Assembly: GCA_003221035.1 (NCBI GenBank)
Contig: QHUB01000015.1
Span: forward strand, 1-64,000
DNA from: Gemmatimonadota bacterium
GTDB lineage: Bacteria; Gemmatimonadota; Gemmatimonadetes; Gemmatimonadales; GWC2-71-9
DNA: 64,000 nt
Direction of reading: 5' to 3'
Shown: one piece after another, positions 40,421-49,080 of the stretch
Layout: each line of letters starts with the position of its first letter
Numbering within the stretch: the stretch's first letter is position 1
Made by a program: the position numbers and the translations under genes
The notes under the pieces: generated by a model
Database searches by the model: none
The model's input: the letters and a program-made list of their open reading frames with translations, nothing else
What the model was told of the DNA's origin: nothing

Positions 40421-41574
40421 AACGCCGCAGACTGGGACTGTCCACCCGCGCCATTCACGGCGATCCCAAGGCGCGCGCCGACTGGTCGGCCGTCGCTCCC
40501 CCGCTCTACCAAAGCTCCACCTTCACAAATCCGGTCGGCTCGAGTGCCGAAGTCCTCTACACCCGCTACGGCAACAACCCGAACCAGCTCGACATCGGCA
40601 AAAAGCTCGCGCTGCTCGAGGGCGCGGAGGCGGCGCTGTTCGTCGCCAGCGGCATGGGCGCGGTCGCGCTCGCGCATCTCGCCGTGCTGCGGCCGGGCGA
40701 TCACCTGCTGGCGAGCGAGTGGATCTACGGCGGCGTGCACCGGCTGTTCCGCGAAGAATTCGGCAAGCTCGGCATCGACGTCTCGTTCGTGAATCCGACG
40801 CAGTCGCGCAGCTGGAAAAAAGCGATGCGCAAGACGACACGCGCGCTGTTCCTCGAGACGCCCACGAACCCGCTCCTGCGGGTCATCGACCTCGAGCCCG
40901 TCGCGACACTCAGCAAGGCCGAAGGGCTCGCGTTGATCGTCGACTCGACATTCGCATCACCGGTGAACTTCCGGCCGCTCGAGCACGGGGCCGATCTCGT
41001 CATTCACTCCGCCACCAAGTACATCAACGGCCACACGGATGTGATCGCGGGCGCGGTCGCAGGCACCGACCAGGTGGTAGACGAGGTGCGCCGCCTGATG
41101 CAGGTCTGGGGTCAGGCCATCGATCCGTTCGCGGCCTGGCTGATCGACCGCGGGATGCGGACCCTCGCCGTGCGCGTGCAGCGCCACAACGAGATCGGTC
41201 TCGCGGTCGCGCAGTGGTGCGCCAAGCAGGACGCGATCTCCAAGGTCCATTATCCCGGCCTGCCGTCACACCCCGATCACGAGCTGTCCACGCGCATTCT
41301 CGGCGGCTTCGGCGGGATGCTCGGGATCGAGCTGAAGGGCGGCGTCCGCGCCGCCGAGCGGTTCCTCAAGGCGCTCACGCTCGCCGCGCACGCCCCGAGC
41401 CTCGGCGGCACCGAGACGCTCGTTTCCGAGCCGCGCCTCACCTCACACGCCAGTCTCACCGCCGAGCAACGCGCGCAGGCTGGCATCCCGGACGGATTCT
41501 TGAGATTTTCCCTGGGACTGGAGGATCCCGATGACATCATCGCGGACTTCGCCCAGGCCCTGGCGCGACACTAG
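40417..41574 (+). CDS. Cys/Met metabolism PLP-dependent enzyme (cystathionine gamma-synthase/lyase family)
   Basis: LSTRAIHGDPKARADWSAVAPPLYQSSTF, EGAEAALFVASGMGAV, ETPTNPLLRVIDL, DLVIHSATKYINGHTDVIAG. Confidence 0.93.
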   Translation: MKRRRLGLSTRAIHGDPKARADWSAVAPPLYQSSTFTNPVGSSAEVLYTRYGNNPNQLDIGKKLALLEGAEAALFVASGMGAVALAHLAVLRPGDHLLASEWIYGGVHRLFREEFGKLGIDVSFVNPTQSRSWKKAMRKTTRALFLETPTNPLLRVIDLEPVATLSKAEGLALIVDSTFASPVNFRPLEHGADLVIHSATKYINGHTDVIAGAVAGTDQVVDEVRRLMQVWGQAIDPFAAWLIDRGMRTLAVRVQRHNEIGLAVAQWCAKQDAISKVHYPGLPSHPDHELSTRILGGFGGMLGIELKGGVRAAERFLKALTLAAHAPSLGGTETLVSEPRLTSHASLTAEQRAQAGIPDGFLRFSLGLEDPDDIIADFAQALARH

Positions 41575-42288
41575 ATGATCAAGTTCACCAACGTCTTCAA
41601 GGCCTTCCCCAAGGGCGGCCTGGCGCTCAAGGACGTGTCCTTTCACGTCGCCAAAGGCGAGTTCGCGTTTCTCACCGGCCATTCCGGCGCCGGCAAATCC
41701 ACGGTCATGAAACTCATCTACGCGGAGGAGCGGCCGACGTCCGGGGAGGTGCGCGTCTCAGGCTACAACGTGAACGAGATGCGCCCGCGCGAGGTCCCGA
41801 TGCTGCGCCGCAAGCTCGGCATCGTGTTCCAGGATTTCCGGTTGCTCGAGGACCGCACCGCCGAGGAAAACGTCGCGTTCGCGCTCGAGGTCACGGCGGC
41901 GCGGGCGTCCACGATTTCGGCGCGCGTGATGCGCGTGCTCACGCAAGTCGGCCTCGCGGCGAAGGCGCAGGCCTATCCGCGCGAGCTCTCGGGCGGCGAG
42001 CAACAGCGCGTCGCGATCGCGCGGTCACTCGTCAACGAGCCCACGGTACTCCTGGCCGACGAGCCGACCGGCAACCTCGACGAGCGCGCGACGCGAGGCG
42101 TGTTCCAGCTGCTGCGCGACATCAACGCCAGCGGTACCGCGGTCGTCATGGCGACGCACGATCTCGATCTGGTTCGCCAGGCCCCGTATCGCGTCATCGA
42201 GCTGCAGGAGGGCGCGCTCGTGTACGACTCCTCCGTGGATGAGACCGGCGGCGCAGCCCCCCCCCGGGACCAGGCGGTCGCCCCGTGA
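41575..42288 (+). CDS. ftsE: Cell division ATP-binding protein FtsE
   Basis: MIKFTNVFKAFPKGGLALKDVSF, GHSGAGKSTVMKLIY, LSGGEQQRVAIARSLVNEPTVLLADEPTGNLDE; next to ftsX. Confidence 0.95.
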   Translation: MIKFTNVFKAFPKGGLALKDVSFHVAKGEFAFLTGHSGAGKSTVMKLIYAEERPTSGEVRVSGYNVNEMRPREVPMLRRKLGIVFQDFRLLEDRTAEENVAFALEVTAARASTISARVMRVLTQVGLAAKAQAYPRELSGGEQQRVAIARSLVNEPTVLLADEPTGNLDERATRGVFQLLRDINASGTAVVMATHDLDLVRQAPYRVIELQEGALVYDSSVDETGGAAPPRDQAVAP

Positions 42289-43142
42289 ACCTGACCTTCC
42301 GCGAGGCGATCCTCACGTTCAAGCGCGCGCCGCTGCTCTCCGTGCTCTCGGTGACAACGATTGCGTTTTCGCTGTTCGTGCTGGGACTGTTTGGGCTGGT
42401 CGTCGTGAACCTGCAGAATGCGCTGCGCGACGTCGAAGAGCGGGTCGAGGTCGTCGCCTACCTGCTCCCCGGCGCGCCCGTCGAAGGCGTGGCGCAAGCC
42501 CTCAAGGACATCGAAGCGTTTCCCGAGGTTCAATCGGCCAACTACGTTTCCGAGGATGAGGCGCTCGCCCGCGCGCGCGCCGAGCTGGTCGAGCTGCGCG
42601 ACGTCATGCAGGAGCTCGAGCGCAATCCGCTGCCCGCCTCGATCGAGATCAAGCTCAAACCGGGCTTTCGCGACACCGATCACGTGAGCGCCGTCGCCGA
42701 GCGACTGCGCGGGTTCGGATTCGTAGACGACGTGCGCTTTGGCCGCGACTGGGTGGAGAAGCTGGACCGGCTGCGCGGCCTCGCCGCGGCGGTCGGCATC
42801 ATCGTCGGGGCCGCGTTTGCCGTGGTCGCGATCATCATCATCGGCACGACGATCCGCATGGCGGTGCTGCAGCGCAGCCGCGAGATCGCGATCATGCGGC
42901 TCGTGGGCGCCACGGACGGGTTCATTCGACGTCCGTTCCTTTTGCAGGGAGCCATCAAGGGGCTGCTGGGCGGGCTCGTCGCGATTGGACTCTCGTTTGG
43001 CGCCTATGCGCTCATCGACCGCTACCTCCTCCAGTCCTCGTTCTTCACGCAAGCACAGGCAGCAGGGATCGTGGCGTTTGGTGCGCTGATTGGTCTGCTG
43101 GGAAGCACCATCAGTGTGGGCCGGCACCTCAAGCGCGTATGA
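42285..43142 (+). CDS. ftsX: Cell division protein FtsX
   Basis: FREAILTFKRAPLLSVLSVTTIAFSLFVLGLFGLV; IMRLVGATDGFIRRPFLLQGAIKGLLGG. Confidence 0.95.
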   Translation: MNLTFREAILTFKRAPLLSVLSVTTIAFSLFVLGLFGLVVVNLQNALRDVEERVEVVAYLLPGAPVEGVAQALKDIEAFPEVQSANYVSEDEALARARAELVELRDVMQELERNPLPASIEIKLKPGFRDTDHVSAVAERLRGFGFVDDVRFGRDWVEKLDRLRGLAAAVGIIVGAAFAVVAIIIIGTTIRMAVLQRSREIAIMRLVGATDGFIRRPFLLQGAIKGLLGGLVAIGLSFGAYALIDRYLLQSSFFTQAQAAGIVAFGALIGLLGSTISVGRHLKRV

Positions 43143-44341
43143 AAGCGGCCGTGCGTCGTGCGTCGTGCGTCGTGCTTCTCCTCATTGCTCAGTCTGTGGC
43201 CGCGCAGCGTCCCACCTACCAGCAGCAGATGCAGGAGAATCAGCAACGGCTCGAGGGCATCAAGCGCGAGCGCTCCGAAGTCGAGCAAGAGCTCGAGCGG
43301 TTGCGCACGCAGGCCCACTCGCTGTCTGACGAAATCGCCAACATCGAACAACAGACGCAAAGCACGAACCGGATCGTCAACGAATTAGATCGCCAGATCA
43401 CGGGGCTTGGCGGCCAGATCGACCAGATTACGGTCGATTTGCTGATCGCCGAGGACGCGCTGCTCGAGAAGCGCGCGGTGCTGGAGCGGCGCGTCGTCGA
43501 CATCTATAAACGTGGGCCGCTCTACAGCTGGCAGGTCCTGCTCGCCGCCGAGAGCTTTGGGGATCTCCTGTCGCGTTACAAATACCTGTTCCTCGTCAGT
43601 CGCCAGGATGTCCTGCTCAAGAACGACATGCACAAGCTGCGCGACCGCGTCGCGCGGCAGCGGCAGCTGCTGGTCGACGCGCGGGAGACGCTCGCCCGCC
43701 GACGGAGCGAGCGCACGGACGAGTTGGGACGATATCTGACGCTCCAGCACGAGCGTGAGACGAACCTGCGCGAAACGCGCCGCACCGCCCGGCAGGCCGA
43801 GCAACGCTTGTCGCGCCTCGAGCGTGACGAGACGTCGCTCAACGACAGGATCGAGGCGCTGGAGCGCGCGCGGCGTGAAGCCGAATCGCGCGGCGCGAGC
43901 ACCACGACGGGCGCCATCACGACGGCCGACCTCGGGGGACTCGATTGGCCGGTCGAGGGCTCGATCATCTACCCGTTCGGCATGACGACCGGCCCCAACA
44001 ACACGCGCATCCCGCGGCATGGGATCGGCATCAGGGTGCCCGTCGGGACGGCGGTTCGCGCGGTCGCGGCCGGGACGGTGAGTCTCGCGGGTCCGCTCGG
44101 CTTGTATCTGACTTCTGTGCTGATCGATCACGGCGGCGGGTACTACACGTTCTATGGCTACCTGAACGACGCCACCGTACATCAGGGCGACCGGGTGACC
44201 CGAGCCCAGGTGATCGGCCACGTGGGCGGGCAATCGAGCGACGAGGGCCCGCATCTCCACTTCGAAATCCGCGGCCAAGGTGGCATCGCATTGGATCCCG
44301 GCAATTGGTTGCGCGCGCCCAGGTCACCTTCCAGGCGTTAG
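43139..44341 (+). CDS. EnvC-like murein hydrolase activator (coiled coil plus M23/LytM domain)
   Basis: Signal peptide, long coiled coil, then GIGIRVPVGTAVRAVAAGTVSLA ... VLIDHGGGYYTFYGYL ... GPHLHFEIRGQG. Confidence 0.92.
   Translation: MKAAVRRASCVVLLLIAQSVAAQRPTYQQQMQENQQRLEGIKRERSEVEQELERLRTQAHSLSDEIANIEQQTQSTNRIVNELDRQITGLGGQIDQITVDLLIAEDALLEKRAVLERRVVDIYKRGPLYSWQVLLAAESFGDLLSRYKYLFLVSRQDVLLKNDMHKLRDRVARQRQLLVDARETLARRRSERTDELGRYLTLQHERETNLRETRRTARQAEQRLSRLERDETSLNDRIEALERARREAESRGASTTTGAITTADLGGLDWPVEGSIIYPFGMTTGPNNTRIPRHGIGIRVPVGTAVRAVAAGTVSLAGPLGLYLTSVLIDHGGGYYTFYGYLNDATVHQGDRVTRAQVIGHVGGQSSDEGPHLHFEIRGQGGIALDPGNWLRAPRSPSRR
43151..43178. repeat. Four 7-bp tandem units in the EnvC-like signal-peptide coding region
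   Basis: GTGCGTC GTGCGTC GTGCGTC GTGCTTC. Confidence 0.85.
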
Positions 44342-45180
44342 CGCTCGCGGCGCTCGTCGCCGCGTGCGCCGGCTCCTCCAACACACTCACCGTTGCCGGC
44401 ACCGTTGAGATCCGCGAGGTGCGGCTCAGCCCGTTCGCGTCCGGTCGTCTGCAACGTCTCCTCAAGGATGAAGGCGACTCGGTGCGCGCCGGGGACACGG
44501 TCGCTGTTCTGGAGCAACCCGGTCTCGCCGAGCTGATCGAGCAGCGGCGCGCACTCGCCGAGGCAGCGTCGACACGGACCGCCGAGATCCGCGCCGCCGA
44601 GGCCGACAGCCAACGCAGCGCGAACGAGCTCGCGCGGACCCGCGCGCTCGCGGTGCAAGGGATCGCCTCACCCCAGGACCTCGAGCGGCTGCAATCAGCC
44701 GCCGCTGCCGCGGCCGCGAAGCTGCAGTCGGTGCGCGCATCGGTCGGTGAATCCCGGGCCGCCCGCGCTGCGGCGCAGGCGACGGAAGCGATTCGCGATC
44801 AGCTCGTGCTGGTGGCGCCCGCCGATGGCATCATCCTCACGCGCTTTGCCGAGCGCGGCGAAGTCATCGCCGCTGGTGTGCCGGTCGTCTCGATCGGGGT
44901 GGTGCGCGCGCCCTGGATCAGGGCGTTCGTGGGCGAGCGGTTCATCGCGCGCGTGCGCACGGGCCAGACGGTCCGGATCCGCGTGGACGGCTATCCCGAC
45001 ACGGGGTTCGCGGGAACGATCAGCGAAATCGCCTCGCGCGCCGAGTTCACGCCGCGCGCGGCGTTGACCGAACGGGAGCGCGCCGACCTCGTCTTCGGCA
45101 TCAAAGTCGCCACGGACGGCGCGGGAGGGCGGCTCAAGGCCGGCATGCCGGTGCGTGTGGAAATCCCGCTCGAGCCGTGA
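44305..45180 (+). CDS. HlyD/YhiI-like periplasmic adaptor lipoprotein
   Basis: TTG start at 44305 gives VARAQVTFQALALAALVAACAGSS; LQRLLKDEGDSVRAGDTVAVLEQ; VAPADGIILTRFAERGEVIAAGVPVVSIG. Confidence 0.85.
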   Translation: MVARAQVTFQALALAALVAACAGSSNTLTVAGTVEIREVRLSPFASGRLQRLLKDEGDSVRAGDTVAVLEQPGLAELIEQRRALAEAASTRTAEIRAAEADSQRSANELARTRALAVQGIASPQDLERLQSAAAAAAAKLQSVRASVGESRAARAAAQATEAIRDQLVLVAPADGIILTRFAERGEVIAAGVPVVSIGVVRAPWIRAFVGERFIARVRTGQTVRIRVDGYPDTGFAGTISEIASRAEFTPRAALTERERADLVFGIKVATDGAGGRLKAGMPVRVEIPLEP

Positions 45181-45935
45181 TCGAGTCCGCGGTCACCGTC
45201 GAAACTCGGCACCTCACGCGGCGCTTTGGACCGATTGTCGCCGTCCGCGACCTGAACCTCACGATCGCCAAAGGCGAAGTCTTCGGCCTGCTCGGCCCCA
45301 ACGGCTCGGGCAAGACGACGACGATTCGAATGCTGTGCGGCTTGATGGAGCCATCCGAGGGCACCGCGATCGTTGCCGGCGTAGACGTCCGGAAATCGCC
45401 CGACCTCATCAAAGAGCGCATCGGCTACATGTCGCAGCGCTTCGGGTTATATGAAGACCTGACCGTGGCTGAGAACATGGATTTCTTCGCCGGCATTTAC
45501 GGACTCGAGGGTCCGGGCCGGCGCGGCCGCATCTCAGACGTCGTGATCTTTCTCGGACTGGGCCGGCGGCTAAACCAGCTTGCAGGAACGCTCTCGGGCG
45601 GGTGGAAGCAGCGGCTGGGTCTCGCGTGCGCGCTGATGCATCAGCCACCAGTGCTGTTCCTCGATGAGCCGACCGCGGGCGTAGATCCGGCCGCGCGCAA
45701 AGGGTTTTGGACCACGATCACGACACTCGCCGAACAGGGTACGACCGTGATCGTCACGACGCACTACATGGACGAGGCGGCTCGCTGTGCCCGCATCGGC
45801 CTGATGAGCCAGGGCCATCTGATCGCGCTCGGAACGCCCGACGAGGTCGCCAAGCAGGTCGGCGGCAAGGACCTCGAGGACGCCTTTATCATCCTGCAAG
45901 AACGGGATGAACAGGAAACCGAGCCCAGGGCATGA
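45177..45935 (+). CDS. ABC transporter ATP-binding protein (ABC-2 exporter)
   Basis: LLGPNGSGKTTTIRMLCGLM, GTLSGGWKQRLGLACALMHQPPVLFLDEPTAGVDP. Confidence 0.95.
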   Translation: MIESAVTVETRHLTRRFGPIVAVRDLNLTIAKGEVFGLLGPNGSGKTTTIRMLCGLMEPSEGTAIVAGVDVRKSPDLIKERIGYMSQRFGLYEDLTVAENMDFFAGIYGLEGPGRRGRISDVVIFLGLGRRLNQLAGTLSGGWKQRLGLACALMHQPPVLFLDEPTAGVDPAARKGFWTTITTLAEQGTTVIVTTHYMDEAARCARIGLMSQGHLIALGTPDEVAKQVGGKDLEDAFIILQERDEQETEPRA

Positions 45936-47041
45936 AGCGCTTCGGCCCGATGTTCCGCAAAGAGTTCATCCAGATGCGCCGCGACCGCCTCACGCTCGGC
46001 ATCATGACGGGCATTCCGGTGATTCAGCTGCTGCTCTTCGGCTTCGCGATCCAGACCGACGTGCGGCACATCCCCACCGTCGTGCTCGATGAATCACGCA
46101 CGCCCACGAGTCGCGAGCTGGTCGCGGCCTTCGAGAATACCGGAAACTTCCGGATCGTTGCGCATGTTGACGGGCGCGACGGCATGGACGCCTGGATCGC
46201 CCGCGGCGACGCGCAAGCCGGGATTGCGATCCCACACGATTTTCCGCGCGACCTGGCGCGCGGCACGACCGCGACGATTCAAGTGATCGTCGACGCCTCG
46301 GATCCGTTGTCGTCGCAGGCGGCGCTCGCCGCCGCTGCCGGCGTCGCCCAGGTCCGCAATCTGGCTATTCTCTCGGCCGCCGCCCGCCGCCCGGCACTGC
46401 CGTTGGAGACACGTGTCCGGCCGCGCTACAACCCCGGCCTCCGCAGTCCCAACTACATCGTGCCGGGGCTGGTGGGTGTGATTCTGACCATCACGCTGGT
46501 GCTGGTGACCGCGATGGCGATCGTGCGCGAGCGCGAGCGCGGCACACTCGAGCAACTCATCGTCACGCCCATCACCAAGACCGAGCTGATGCTCGGCAAG
46601 ATCGCGCCGTATGTGGGCGTCGGCCTGATCCAAATGACGACGGTTTTGCTGCTGGGCAGGTTCGTATTCGACGTTCCGCTGACGGGGAATGTCTTTCTGC
46701 TCTATGGCATCGCGCTCGTGTTCGTAGTGGCGAGCCTCGCGCTCGGATTGTTCGTTTCCACGCTCGTGCGCACGCAGCAGCAGGCAATGCAGGCCAGCTT
46801 CTTTTTTGTCCTGCCGAACATCCTGCTCTCGGGGTTCATGTTCCCGCGCCAAGCCATGCCGGCGGTCTTTCAGTGGATCGGCGCGTTCTTGCCGCTGACG
46901 CACTTTCTCAAGGTGCTGCGAGGCATCCTGCTGAAAGGCGTCGGTGTGCCGGAGTTGTGGAAGGAGATCGTCATTCTGGCGTCGTTCGCGGTGATCCTGA
47001 TCGCGCTATCCGTCCGCCGGTTCCACAAGACGCTCGACTAA
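45932..47041 (+). CDS. ABC-2 type permease (YhhJ-like)
   Basis: MFRKEFIQMRRDRLTLGIMTGIPVIQLLLFGFAIQTDVRHIPTVV; RERERGTLEQLIVTPITKTELMLGKIAPY. Confidence 0.93.
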   Translation: MKRFGPMFRKEFIQMRRDRLTLGIMTGIPVIQLLLFGFAIQTDVRHIPTVVLDESRTPTSRELVAAFENTGNFRIVAHVDGRDGMDAWIARGDAQAGIAIPHDFPRDLARGTTATIQVIVDASDPLSSQAALAAAAGVAQVRNLAILSAAARRPALPLETRVRPRYNPGLRSPNYIVPGLVGVILTITLVLVTAMAIVRERERGTLEQLIVTPITKTELMLGKIAPYVGVGLIQMTTVLLLGRFVFDVPLTGNVFLLYGIALVFVVASLALGLFVSTLVRTQQQAMQASFFFVLPNILLSGFMFPRQAMPAVFQWIGAFLPLTHFLKVLRGILLKGVGVPELWKEIVILASFAVILIALSVRRFHKTLD

Positions 47042-47086
47042 GCCTCCCCCACCACCGCAATCCGGTCGGGCGCCGCCGCACTCGTG

Positions 47087-47117
47087 GCCCGCTGGAGCGC
47101 TCCCTCCGCCAGCGGGC
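47087..47117. terminator. Hairpin between ABC permease and pcm
   Basis: Perfect 9-bp inverted repeat GCCCGCTGG - 13 nt - CCAGCGGGC. Confidence 0.5.
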
Positions 47118-47140
47118 GGGCCCAGGGTATAGTTCCACCC

Positions 47141-47827
47141 ATGCCTCGGCAAGCACGCCCCTCTCGGCACACGCTCGGATCGCGGACGCGCATGGTCATG
47201 CGGCAGCTGGCGGGCCGTGGGATTCGTGACACCCGCGTGCTGGTGGCGATGCGCTGGGCGCCCCGCGAGTGGTTCTTGCCGCCCCATCTCGGTCCGGAGG
47301 CTTACAGCGACGCGCCGCTTCCCATCGGTAACGGTCAGACGATTTCCCAGCCCTATGTCGTCGCACTCATGACCGAACGACTGCGGCCCGCGCGGACCGA
47401 CCGGATTCTCGAGATTGGCACAGGCTCGGGTTACCAGGCCGCGATTCTGGCCTATATCGCGTCCGCCGGAAAGGTGTTCACGATCGAGCGCCTGCCCGAT
47501 CTACTCGTCGAGTCCGAAGAGCGCTTTCGTCGCCTCGGCCTTACGAACATCGAAACGCGGCTCGGCGACGGCGCGGCGGGCTGGCCCGAGGAGGCGCCGT
47601 TCGACGGGATCATCGTGGGTGCCGCGGCGCCACGAGTGCCGGAGCCGCTCGCGGCGCAGCTCGCGCCTGGTGGCCGCCTGATCATCCCCATCGGTGACCT
47701 CTCGTCGCAAGAGCTGGTCATCCTGGAACGGCCCGCCGATGCGCCGGGCAAGCTCGTGCAACGCGAAGCCGGCGCAGTGCGGTTCGTGCCGCTCATTTCG
47801 CGGCTCGCATTTACCGAGGGGATGTAA
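47141..47827 (+). CDS. pcm: Protein-L-isoaspartate O-methyltransferase
   Basis: MRWAPREWFLPPHLGPEAYSDAPLPIGNGQTISQPYVVALM; ILEIGTGSGYQAAILA. Confidence 0.95.
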   Translation: MPRQARPSRHTLGSRTRMVMRQLAGRGIRDTRVLVAMRWAPREWFLPPHLGPEAYSDAPLPIGNGQTISQPYVVALMTERLRPARTDRILEIGTGSGYQAAILAYIASAGKVFTIERLPDLLVESEERFRRLGLTNIETRLGDGAAGWPEEAPFDGIIVGAAAPRVPEPLAAQLAPGGRLIIPIGDLSSQELVILERPADAPGKLVQREAGAVRFVPLISRLAFTEGM

Positions 47828-48690
47828 TGCTCGGCGCGCACGTCTCGAGTCAGGGCGGCGTGGCGAACGCACCGCAGCGCGGCGGCGCGCTCCGGGCGAC
47901 GGCGATCCAGCTGTTCACCAAGACGCCGAATCAGTGGCGCGAGCCGATCATCGCCGCCGACGTGGTGGAGCGATTCCGGAGCGAGGTGAGACGGCATGCA
48001 CTCGACGCGGTGGTGGCGCACGACAGCTATCTCATCAATCTCGCGTCACCCGATCCGCAACTCAGGGCGCGGAGCATCGCGAGCTTCAAGCACGAGCTCG
48101 AGCGCTCGCGCGCGTTGCGATTGCGCGCCGTTGTCTCGCATCCGGGCAACTACATCGACGATCGCGCCGCCGGACTCGAACGCAACGCGCGCGGGTATGC
48201 CGAGTGTCTCAGCGCAGTGCCGGGCGACGTGGAGGTGTGGATCGAAGGAACGGCGGGATCCGGCACCGCGTTGGGCGCGCGGTTCGAGGAGCTCCGTGAG
48301 CTGCGCAATGCCCTGCCGGACGAGATCCGGACGCGCGTCGCATTCTGCCTCGACACGGCACATCTGCATGCCGTCGGGTACGATTTGGCGCGCGTCGAGG
48401 CCCTGTGGGAGGAGTTCGACAGGGTGATCGGGTTCGATCTGCTTAAATGCTTGCACCTCAACGATTCCCGCGCGGCGGCGGGCTCTCGCGTGGACCGGCA
48501 CGAGTGGATCGGCGAAGGTCGGATCGGACCCGAGCCCTTCCGGCGGATCATGCGCGACCACGATCTGGTGCAAGTCGTTAAGATTATCGAGACGCCGAAG
48601 CGGGATGACCCGCTGCGGCACGATCGGCGGATGCTGCGGCGCCTGCGCGCGTATGGGCGCGGCAGCAATCGAATGACGGCCGGCGTATGA
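47827..48690 (+). CDS. nfo: Deoxyribonuclease IV (endonuclease IV)
   Basis: MLGAHVSSQGGVANAP, AIQLFTKTPNQW, VVAHDSYLINLASPD, CLDTAHLHAVGYDL, LHLNDSRAAAGSRVDRHEWIGEGRIG. Confidence 0.95.
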   Translation: MLGAHVSSQGGVANAPQRGGALRATAIQLFTKTPNQWREPIIAADVVERFRSEVRRHALDAVVAHDSYLINLASPDPQLRARSIASFKHELERSRALRLRAVVSHPGNYIDDRAAGLERNARGYAECLSAVPGDVEVWIEGTAGSGTALGARFEELRELRNALPDEIRTRVAFCLDTAHLHAVGYDLARVEALWEEFDRVIGFDLLKCLHLNDSRAAAGSRVDRHEWIGEGRIGPEPFRRIMRDHDLVQVVKIIETPKRDDPLRHDRRMLRRLRAYGRGSNRMTAGV

Positions 48691-49022
48691 AGGGGACTAT
48701 GGTGCGGCGGATTCCACTCGCGATACTACTCGTCATTCAGGCCCTGGGAGGCGGCGCGATCTCGCTCGCGCACGCGCGCGAGGCGGTCGTCCAGCCTCCC
48801 GGATATGAGGCGAGTCACGACGCGCGGTGCGCCATCCTGCACGATGAGATGCGCTGCGCGCTCTGCCACTACGCGAGCACGCACGTCGTCACGCAGCAGG
48901 TGTTTGCGCTTCCGGCTCCAGTGGTTGCGCGCCGTGTCACGCCGGCTCAGACTGCCCAGCGCACGGCGAATCCCGAGCAGTACACTCCCCCGCCCCGAGC
49001 ACCCCCCGCGCCTCTCTCCTGA
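48687..49022 (+). CDS. Small exported Cys/His protein (HDARCAILHDEMRCALCHYA), unknown function
   Basis: N-terminal signal (RIPLAILLVIQALGGGAISLAHA), conserved-looking Cys/His cluster; 4-nt overlap with nfo. Confidence 0.6.
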   Translation: MKGTMVRRIPLAILLVIQALGGGAISLAHAREAVVQPPGYEASHDARCAILHDEMRCALCHYASTHVVTQQVFALPAPVVARRVTPAQTAQRTANPEQYTPPPRAPPAPLS

Positions 49023-49028
49023 CGTAGC

Positions 49029-49052
49029 CGAAGCTCCAATCGCGGAGCTTCG
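49029..49052. promoter_or_regulatory. Palindrome upstream of the porin-like/metal ABC genes
   Basis: Perfect 9-bp inverted repeat CGAAGCTCC-AATCGC-GGAGCTTCG; 28 nt before the GTG at 49081. Confidence 0.45.
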
Positions 49053-49080
49053 AATCGCTCGAGCACTTACAGGAGAGCTT

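Noticed and set aside
48687-49022. Call as a c-type cytochrome from CALCH
   Set aside because: Single CXXCH in a short protein with other clustered Cys/His and no cytochrome-like axial ligand context; kept only as a question
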